Shown here: piece by piece, positions 44,923-50,303 of the stretch
Layout of the letters: every line of letters begins with the position of its first letter
How positions within the stretch are numbered: the first letter of the stretch is position 1
Assembly: GCA_018241185.1 (NCBI GenBank)
Contig: JAFEEH010000253.1
Location: forward strand, 1 to 50,303
DNA: 50,303 bases
Reading direction: 5' to 3'
From: Pseudomonadota bacterium
GTDB lineage: Bacteria; Pseudomonadota; Gammaproteobacteria; Burkholderiales; Burkholderiaceae_C
The notes under the pieces: generated by a model
Told to the model about the DNA's origin: nothing
What the model saw: the letters and a program-made list of their open reading frames with translations, nothing else
The model's database searches: none
Translations under genes and position numbers: made by a program

Positions 44923-45765
44923 TCACATGCGCCCCAGCGCCTGCACCTTCCACGCCAGCCACAGCTTGCGCAGCGGCGTGAGGCTCACGCGCTGGTTCAG
45001 CACCTGGAACCGGTCGGCCTCGATCTCCCGCAGCAGCGTGCGGTAGATGCTCGCCATCATCAGGCCGGGCTTCTGCGCGCGCCGGTCGGCGGCCGGCAGC
45101 AGCGCCAGCGCCTCGTCGTAGGTGGCCTGTGCACGCGCCGCCTGGAACTGCATCAGCGCGACGAAGCGGTCGGAGTACGTGCGGCTGAGCAGCTCGTGTG
45201 CCTTGACGTCGAACTGCTGCAGCTCGTTCACCGGCAGGTAGATGCGCCCGCGCAGTGCGTCCTCGCCGACGTCGCGAATGATGTTCGTCAGCTGCAGCGC
45301 CAGACCCAGCTTGTGCGCGTAGGCGGTGGTCTGCGGCTGCGTCTGCCCGAAGATGCGCGCCGACACCTCGCCCACCACGCCGGCCACCAGGTGGCAGTAG
45401 CGCTCCAGCCCGGCGAAGTCGAGGTAACGCGTCTGCGAGAGGTCCATCTCGCAGCCGTCGATGATCTCCTGCAACTGCCGCGCCTCGATGCCGAAGGCGG
45501 CGGCATGCGGCATCAGCGCCTTCATCACAGGGTGCCGCGGCTCGCCGGCGAAGGCGCTCGCGACTTCGGTGCGCCACCAGGCCAGCTTGGTGGCGGCCAC
45601 GCCCGGGTCGGACACCTCGTCCACCACGTCGTCGACTTCGCGGCAGAAGGCGTAGAAGGCCGTGATCGCCGCGCGGCGCTCCTTGGGCAGGAAGAGGAAG
45701 GCGTAGTAGAAGCTGCTGCCCGACGCGGCGGCCTTGTCCTGGACGTACTGCTCGGGGGTGCTCAT
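44923..45765 (-). CDS. hpnD: Presqualene diphosphate synthase HpnD
   Basis: 280 residues from ATG 45765. Head-to-head prenyl synthase joining two farnesyl diphosphates to presqualene diphosphate. Both Asp-rich Mg-binding motifs are seen: FCREVDDVVDEVSD and NIIRDVGEDALRGRIYLP. SSFYYAFLFLPKERRAAITA and LMMASIYRTLLREIE are further family blocks. Located 114 bases after hpnC and before hpnE on the same strand. An in-frame ATG further upstream (45852) adds a Pro-rich, unconserved extension. Confidence 0.93.
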   Translation of the reverse strand: MSTPEQYVQDKAAASGSSFYYAFLFLPKERRAAITAFYAFCREVDDVVDEVSDPGVAATKLAWWRTEVASAFAGEPRHPVMKALMPHAAAFGIEARQLQEIIDGCEMDLSQTRYLDFAGLERYCHLVAGVVGEVSARIFGQTQPQTTAYAHKLGLALQLTNIIRDVGEDALRGRIYLPVNELQQFDVKAHELLSRTYSDRFVALMQFQAARAQATYDEALALLPAADRRAQKPGLMMASIYRTLLREIEADRFQVLNQRVSLTPLRKLWLAWKVQALGRM

Positions 45766-45879
45766 CGGGGCGGGAAGGAACGCGGGGCAAGGCTCATGGG
45801 CCGGCGATTGTCGGGGATGACGGCCGTCCAAGGACGGCAGATACCCGTCCACGCGCGCACGCCACGGCCCAAGTGATGC

Positions 45880-46767
45880 TCACATCCACAGTGCCCGCCA
45901 CGCGAGCCGCGGCGCGTCGGTCTTGCCCACGGTCGGCCGACGCGAGAACGTGTCGAAGCCCTGGCGCTCGATCTTGTCGAGGATGGCCAGGCCGCCCTGG
46001 ACCACCAGGCGCAACTCCCAGCCGATGCGGCCACGCAGCGCGTGCACGAGCGGCGCCCCCTCTTGCATCAGGGCCCGCGCCCATCGCACCTCGTCCGCTA
46101 TCAAATCAATAGCTGCTTGCGCAGGCGGGACGGGCGCCAGAGGCCGAAAAGCCTTGAAATCCATCCTCGTCAGGCCGTGCGCGGCGCAGTCGGCCAGCGG
46201 CAGGTAGAAGCGCCCGCGGGGCAGATCGACCGAGACGTCCTGCCAGAAATTGACGAGTTGCAGCGCGCTGCAGATGGCGTCGCTCTGCGCCAGCGCTTCG
46301 GGGCGGCGCTCGCCGTACAGGTGCAGCAGCAAGCGGCCGACCGGGTTGGCCGAGCGCCGGCAGTAGTCGAGCAACTCGGCGCGGTCGGCGTACGCACGGC
46401 CGTCGCGGGTCCAGGCGATGTCCTGCATGAAGGCGTCGAGCAGGTCGGCCAGCAGCGCCTCGGGCAGGGCGAAGTCGGCGATGGCGCGAGCGAGCGGGCC
46501 GAAGACCTGCGGCCAGCGCGCCGAAGGGGTGTCGCCCCTGGCAGCAGCGGCCAGGTCGGCGCGGTATGCCTGCAGCGCGCCGATGCGCGCCTCGGGCGTG
46601 GCATCGCCTTCGTCCGCGATGTCGTCGGCCGTGCGGGCGAAGTGGTAGATCGCGGCGATGGGCGGCCGCAGCCTCGGCGGGCACAGCCAGGAGGCGACAG
46701 GGAAGTTCTCGTAGTGCTCGACCGGCGCAGCGGCGGCGGGCAGGGCGGACGGGGAGGGGGAAGGCAC
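45880..46767 (-). CDS. hpnC: Hydroxysqualene synthase HpnC, carrying an in-frame repeat
   Basis: 295 residues from a GTG start at 46767. Converts presqualene diphosphate to hydroxysqualene. Family blocks: VEHYENFPVASWLCPPRLRP, first Asp motif ARTADDIADEGD, second Asp motif QLVNFWQDVSVDLPRGRFYL, and RRSANPVGRLLLHLYGE. After LTRM the protein reads DFKAFRPLAPVPPAQAAIDL, which is the translation of a copy of the short palindromic element (46097-46163); it replaces or lengthens the usual helix region before WARALMQEG. Whether the enzyme tolerates it is a prediction, but both metal motifs are intact and no stop is introduced. First gene of hpnCDE. Confidence 0.9.
   Translation of the reverse strand: MPSPSPSALPAAAAPVEHYENFPVASWLCPPRLRPPIAAIYHFARTADDIADEGDATPEARIGALQAYRADLAAAARGDTPSARWPQVFGPLARAIADFALPEALLADLLDAFMQDIAWTRDGRAYADRAELLDYCRRSANPVGRLLLHLYGERRPEALAQSDAICSALQLVNFWQDVSVDLPRGRFYLPLADCAAHGLTRMDFKAFRPLAPVPPAQAAIDLIADEVRWARALMQEGAPLVHALRGRIGWELRLVVQGGLAILDKIERQGFDTFSRRPTVGKTDAPRLAWRALWM
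46097..46163 (-). repeat. Short palindromic element, copy H, in frame inside hpnC
   Basis: On the minus strand: GATTTCAAGGCTTTTCGGCC, TCTGGCGCCCGTCCCGCCTG, CGCAAGCAGCTATTGATTTG, ATAGCG. Complete length, in the hpnC sense orientation. Its GCTATTGATTTGATAGC end is read GCT ATT GAT TTG ATA GC., the same frame as copies B and I. Confidence 0.85.
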
Positions 46768-46867
46768 GCGGCATTGTCTTATGCACGGGCGTGCGACTGC
46801 CGGCGCACTGGATGCCGTCAGCGCGCCGCGGCTATGCTGGCGGCCCCCTCGCTGCCACCTCCCACGC

Positions 46868-48778
46868 ATGTCCGTTGCCACCTCGCCCTCGGCCGCCCCC
46901 GGCGTCCACGCCGCTCCCGCCGGCCCCGCCCTGATGCTGGCGGCCCTGGGCGTGGTGTTCGGCGACATCGGGACCTCGCCGCTCTACGCCTTCAAGGAGA
47001 CGCTGAATCCCGAGCACGGCGTGCCCTTCGCGGCCGAGGCGGTGCTGGGGCTGCTGTCGCTGGTGGTGTGGGGCCTGGTGGTGGTGGTCACGCTGAAATA
47101 CGTGGTCTTCGTGCTGCGCGCCGACCACGATGGGGAAGGCGGCATCCTGGCGCTGCAGGCGCTGGCGCGCCATGCGGTGGAAGGTGGCCGGCGCCGGCCC
47201 TGGCTGGGCGGTGCGGTGGTGTGGATGGGGCTCGTGGGCGCGGCCATGTTCTATGGCGACAGCCTCATCACGCCTGCGATCTCGGTGCTGTCGGCGGTCG
47301 AGGGGCTCGAGGTGCAGGCGCCGGCGCTGCAGCGCTTCGTCATTCCGCTGACGCTGGCCATCCTGGTGGTGCTGTTCGTGGTGCAGCGCCGGGGCACGGG
47401 CGTGGTGGGCCGCGTTTTCGGGCCGGTGATGTTGCTGTGGTTCGCGGTGATTGCCGTTGCGGGCGCCTGGCAGGTCGTGCAGAACCCGCAGGTGCTGGCG
47501 GCACTGGACCCGCGGCACGCGCTCGGTTTCTTGCTGACCTATCGCGCGCAATCGCTGGCGGTGCTGGGCGCCGTGTTTCTCGCCTTCACGGGCGGCGAGG
47601 CGCTGTACGCCGACATGGGCCACTTCGGCGCCCGGCCGATCCGCCTGGCCTGGCTCTTCATCGCGCTGCCGGGGCTGGTGCTCAACTATTTCGGCCAGGG
47701 TGCCCTCGTGCTGAAGAATCCGGCCGCCGTCGACAACCCCTTCTTCCGCCTGTTTCCCTCGTGGGCGGTGGTTCCGATGGTGGTGCTGGCGGCCATGGCG
47801 ACGGTGATCGCCTCGCAGGCGGTGATCTCGGGCGCCTTCTCGCTCACTGCGCAGGCCATGCGCATGGGCTACCTGCCGCGCATGCGCATCGTGCAGACAT
47901 CCAGCGACGCCATCGGGCAGGTCTACGTGCCGGCCATGAACTGGATGCTGATGGCCGGCGTGCTGCTGCTGGTGCTGGGCTTTCGCAGTTCGAGTGCGTT
48001 GTCGGCGGCCTACGGCATCGCGGTGTCGATCACCATGGTCACGACCACGCTGCTGGCCGGCATCGTGGCCTGGCGGCTGTGGCGCTGGAACCGCTGGGCG
48101 GTGGCGGTGGGGGTGCTTCTGTTCTCAGTGATCGACCTGACCTTCGTCGTGGCCAACAGCCTCAAGATCGCCGAAGGCGGCTGGCTCACGCTGGCGGTGG
48201 CGGGTTTCGCGCTGCTGATCTTCACGACCTGGTTCAAGGGCCGGCGCCTCGGTTTGGCGATGCAGGCCAAACACCGCGTGCCGTTGGCGCCCTTCATCGA
48301 ATCGCTGGCGCTGGACATGCCCCACCGCGTGCGCGGGACGGCGGTCTTCCTGGCGCCCGACGCGCAGGTGGTGCCGCATGCGCTGCTGCACAACCTCGAG
48401 CACAACCAGGTGCTGCACGAGCAGGTGTTCATCCTCGCGATGCGCGGCGTCGATGCGCCCCGCGTGCACGCGCGCGAGCGCATCGAGGCCGAGCCGATGG
48501 GCCACGGCATCTGGGCCGTGACCGTGCGCTACGGTTTCATGGAGCGGCCCGACGTGCCCGAATTCGTGCGCGTGCTGGCTTACCAGAAGGGGCTCGCCGT
48601 GGAGTCGATGACGACCTCGTACTTCACCTCCCGCGCCGCCATCGGGCGGCACCGGCTGCCGGGCATGAACCCGCTGCGGCTGGCACTGTTCGGCTGGCTG
48701 CAGCGCAACGCGGGGCGAGCGTCCGACTATTTCCAGCTGCCTGACAACCGACTGGTCGAGATGGGCCAGCGGGTGTAG
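46868..48778 (+). CDS. kup: KUP-family potassium uptake protein
   Basis: 636 residues from ATG 46868, about 12 membrane segments plus a cytoplasmic C-terminal domain. The KUP N-terminal block ALGVVFGDIGTSPLYAFKE is intact, with FYGDSLITPAISVLSAVEGL, FTGGEALYADMGHFG and LVLKNPAAVDNPFFRLFP. It takes up potassium, probably by proton symport. Divergent from hpnC with 100 bases between the starts. Immediately followed by the promoter of the second RND operon. Confidence 0.95.
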   Translation: MSVATSPSAAPGVHAAPAGPALMLAALGVVFGDIGTSPLYAFKETLNPEHGVPFAAEAVLGLLSLVVWGLVVVVTLKYVVFVLRADHDGEGGILALQALARHAVEGGRRRPWLGGAVVWMGLVGAAMFYGDSLITPAISVLSAVEGLEVQAPALQRFVIPLTLAILVVLFVVQRRGTGVVGRVFGPVMLLWFAVIAVAGAWQVVQNPQVLAALDPRHALGFLLTYRAQSLAVLGAVFLAFTGGEALYADMGHFGARPIRLAWLFIALPGLVLNYFGQGALVLKNPAAVDNPFFRLFPSWAVVPMVVLAAMATVIASQAVISGAFSLTAQAMRMGYLPRMRIVQTSSDAIGQVYVPAMNWMLMAGVLLLVLGFRSSSALSAAYGIAVSITMVTTTLLAGIVAWRLWRWNRWAVAVGVLLFSVIDLTFVVANSLKIAEGGWLTLAVAGFALLIFTTWFKGRRLGLAMQAKHRVPLAPFIESLALDMPHRVRGTAVFLAPDAQVVPHALLHNLEHNQVLHEQVFILAMRGVDAPRVHARERIEAEPMGHGIWAVTVRYGFMERPDVPEFVRVLAYQKGLAVESMTTSYFTSRAAIGRHRLPGMNPLRLALFGWLQRNAGRASDYFQLPDNRLVEMGQRV

Positions 48779-48804
48779 TCGCTGGCGGCGTCGCGCCGCC
48801 GCGA

Positions 48805-48833
48805 TTGACACCGCAGGGGGTATCCCCTAGATT
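48805..48833 (+). promoter_or_regulatory. Near-consensus sigma-70 promoter of the second RND operon
   Basis: TTGACA (48805-48810), 17-bp spacer, TAGATT (48828-48833). The spacer contains the palindrome GGGGTATCCCC. Transcription would start near 48840, inside the operator-like palindrome. Confidence 0.8.
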
Positions 48834-48854
48834 ACTAACCGCGCGGTCATTAGT
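48832..48854. promoter_or_regulatory. Operator-like palindrome over the RND promoter
   Basis: ACTAA (48834-48838) CCGCGCGG (48839-48846) TCA TTAGT (48850-48854): outer arms ACTAA/TTAGT and inner CCGCGCGG. It overlaps the -10 box and start site, as for TetR/AcrR-family repressors. No regulator gene lies upstream in the window. Confidence 0.6.
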
Positions 48855-48900
48855 GGCCCGCGCTTCCCTTTTCCTTTTCTTTCACGACCGGTGCAACGCC

Positions 48901-50082
48901 ATGGCCGCTGACTCATCCCTGCACGCTCCATGGCCCCGGTCCGGGCCGGCGCTGTCCCTTTGCCTGATGGCCGCCGCGCTCGCCGTCGGCTGTTCGAAGC
49001 CGCCACCGCAAGCGGAGCCGGTGCGCGCCGTGAAGGTCATGGCCGTCGGCGTCAGCCCCTACGGCACCGAGCCGGAGTTCTCGGCCGAGGTGCGGGCCCG
49101 CGTCGAATCTCGGCTGGGCTTTCGCGTCGCCGGCAAGATCGTGCGCCGCCAGGCGGAACTCGGCCAGGCGGTGAAAGCCGGGCAGGTGCTCGCCCAACTC
49201 GACCCCCAGGACCTGCGCCTCGCGGCCGAGGCGGCGAGGGCGCAATCGGTGGCCGCCCAGACCAACCGCGACCTGGCCGCCGCGGACCTCAAGCGCTACC
49301 GCGAGCTGCGGGCGCAGAACTTCATCAGCGGCGCCGAACTGGACCGGCGCGAGGCCACCTTCAAGTCGGCGCAGGCGCAGTACGAGCAGGCGCAGGCGCA
49401 GGTCGCGGCGCAGGGCAACCAGGCCAGCTACGCCACGCTGGTGGCCGACGCTGCGGGCGTGGTCACCGGCATCGAGGCCGAGCCGGGGCAGGTCGTCTCG
49501 GCCGGCACGCCGGTCGTGCGCATCGCGCAGGACGGCGCGCGCGACGTGGTGTTCTCGGTCCCTGAAGACCGCGCCGGGCAGGTCACGCCCGGCTCGGCCG
49601 TGAAGGTGCGCGGCTGGGCCGACGAGCGCGAGATCGAGGGCCGGGTGCGCGAAGTGGCGGCCAGTGCCGATGCGGTGACCCGGACCTACACGGTGAAGGT
49701 GAGCATCGACGCGGCGAGTTCGCCGCCGCTGGGCGCCACCGTGTACGCCCGTCCGCAGGCGCTGTCGCACAGCGGCGCGCCGGTGCTCAAGCTGCCGACC
49801 AGCGCCTTGCGGCAGGAAGGCGGCGGCACCGCCGTGTGGGTGCTCGACAAGGGCTCGATGACGGTGAAGTCGCAGCCGGTGCAGGTCGCCACGGCCGACG
49901 GCAACGAGGCCGTGATCGCCGGCGGCGTGGCGCCCGGCACGCTGGTCGTGACGGCTGGCGTGCATGTGCTCTCGCCCGGCCAGAAGGTCACGATTTACCA
50001 GGAAAAAGGGGCTGCAGCGCCCGCCCAGCCTGCGCAAGGCGCTATGAATAACGTAGCGCCTGCCGCGCCGGGGGGCAAGTGA
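48901..50082 (+). CDS. RND efflux periplasmic adaptor lipoprotein
   Basis: 393 residues from ATG 48901. A signal peptide ends in AVGC with Cys31 as likely lipidation site. Adaptor blocks: FRVAGKIVRRQAELGQAVKA, AGQVLAQLDPQDL, alpha-hairpin YRELRAQNFISGAELDRREA, lipoyl part ADAAGVVTGIEAEPGQVVSA, and barrel VLVTAGVHVLSPGQKV-like C-terminal region (TLVVTAGVHVLSPGQKVTIY). The last 28 residues (EKGAAAPAQPAQGAMNNVA onwards) are encoded by an in-frame copy of the short palindromic element. The stop overlaps the pump start by one base (TGATG). Confidence 0.93.
   Translation: MAADSSLHAPWPRSGPALSLCLMAAALAVGCSKPPPQAEPVRAVKVMAVGVSPYGTEPEFSAEVRARVESRLGFRVAGKIVRRQAELGQAVKAGQVLAQLDPQDLRLAAEAARAQSVAAQTNRDLAAADLKRYRELRAQNFISGAELDRREATFKSAQAQYEQAQAQVAAQGNQASYATLVADAAGVVTGIEAEPGQVVSAGTPVVRIAQDGARDVVFSVPEDRAGQVTPGSAVKVRGWADEREIEGRVREVAASADAVTRTYTVKVSIDAASSPPLGATVYARPQALSHSGAPVLKLPTSALRQEGGGTAVWVLDKGSMTVKSQPVQVATADGNEAVIAGGVAPGTLVVTAGVHVLSPGQKVTIYQEKGAAAPAQPAQGAMNNVAPAAPGGK
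50000..50060 (+). repeat. Short palindromic element, copy I, in frame at the 3' end of the RND adaptor gene
   Basis: AGGAAAAAGGGGCTGCAGCG, CCCGCCCAGCCTGCGCAAGG and CGCTATGAATAACGTAGCGC. Encodes the C-terminal tail EKGAAAPAQPAQGAMNNVA. Same strand and codon phase (GCT ATG AAT AAC GTA GCG) as copy B in tilS. Confidence 0.8.
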
Positions 50083-50303
50083 TGCAGGCCGCGCCCGAGC
50101 CCGGCAAGGCCGGCTTCAACCTGTCGAAATGGGCGCTCGACCACGCGCCGCTCACGCGCTACCTGATGGTGGTGCTGATGGTGCTGGGCTTCGCCGCGTA
50201 CTTCCAGCTGGGCCAGGACGAGGACCCGCCTTTCACCTTCCGCGCGATGGTGGTGCGCACCTACTGGCCCGGCGCCACGGCGCAGCAGGTGGCCGAGCAG
50301 GTG
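50082..50303 (+). CDS. RND efflux permease, N-terminal fragment (runs off window)
   Basis: The ATG at 50082 overlaps the adaptor stop by one base. 74 codons are seen to the right edge. The fragment has a soluble N-terminus (NLSKWALDHAPLTRYL), the first membrane helix (MVVLMVLGFAAYFQLG) and the porter-domain entry motif DEDPPFTFRAMVVRTYWPGA with TAQQVAEQV, typical of HAE-type RND pumps. It pairs with the adaptor upstream. Confidence 0.92.
   Translation, partial: MQAAPEPGKAGFNLSKWALDHAPLTRYLMVVLMVLGFAAYFQLGQDEDPPFTFRAMVVRTYWPGATAQQVAEQV

Overview
The window is very GC-rich, gene-dense chromosomal DNA with no sign of phage, plasmid, insertion-sequence or CRISPR DNA. Gene content points to a betaproteobacterium of the order Burkholderiales, most likely family Comamonadaceae and Variovorax- or Acidovorax-like. 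The pointers are a Bug-type tripartite tricarboxylate transporter with its own two-component system, an ACC deaminase with an Lrp-type regulator, an HpnCDE squalene module, and many copies of a short palindromic repeat that I associate from memory with this family. The genus is an inference. ACC deaminase suggests a plant-associated lifestyle.

Layout. 1-632: C-terminal end of a DUF349-like protein with an RGG-rich linker. 764-4254 (minus): envelope/protein-folding cluster: TPR lipid-exported or periplasmic protein, two cyclophilins, lpxH, mtfA. 4501-9026: housekeeping genes cysS, a HhH-GPD DNA glycosylase, accA, a DUF1232 membrane protein (minus) and tilS. 9110-10547: lysC, tRNA-Ser(GCT) with its own promoter and terminator. 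10560-12955 (minus): S4 RNA-binding protein, PPK2, YihY/BrkB membrane protein. 13039-18537: tctED two-component genes divergent from the tctCBA transporter. 18725-20048: SET-domain protein and two small proteins. 20131-27514 (minus): an RND efflux operon led by its TetR/CerR-type repressor, with an uncharacterised membrane-anchored protein as last gene. 27679-28239: fasciclin protein. 28389-36453: a sigma-54 activator followed by a branched-chain-amino-acid-type ABC transporter (binding protein, two ATPases, two permeases) and an alpha/beta hydrolase. 36653-38515: DUF1993 protein, CcdA-like protein and a thioredoxin-like protein. 38550-40190: acdR/acdS. 40214-43583: DyP peroxidase, hemH, HAD hydrolase, SH3 protein. 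43587-46767 (minus): hpnC-hpnD-hpnE. 46868-48778: kup. 48901 to the end: start of a second RND efflux operon.

Two kinds of structure are not explained by the genes. First, nine copies of a roughly 60-bp palindromic element are scattered through the window. Most lie between genes, but three lie inside genes (tilS, hpnC and an RND adaptor), all in the same orientation and the same reading frame, so they add similar peptides to unrelated proteins. At least two intergenic copies look co-opted as transcription terminators. Second, three of the junctions in the ABC transporter operon each carry a different copy of an inverted repeat with 43-nt arms built from a 9-10-nt tandem motif. These would fold into large hairpins in the operon mRNA.

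Regulatory logic that can be read directly: a near-consensus -24/-12 sigma-54 promoter in front of the ABC binding protein, next to the sigma-54 activator gene and a palindromic upstream site; an 18-bp palindrome in front of the TetR-led efflux operon; a palindrome over the acdR start codon; tandem 11-bp direct repeats in front of tctC; and a near-perfect sigma-70 promoter overlapping an operator-like palindrome in front of the second efflux operon.
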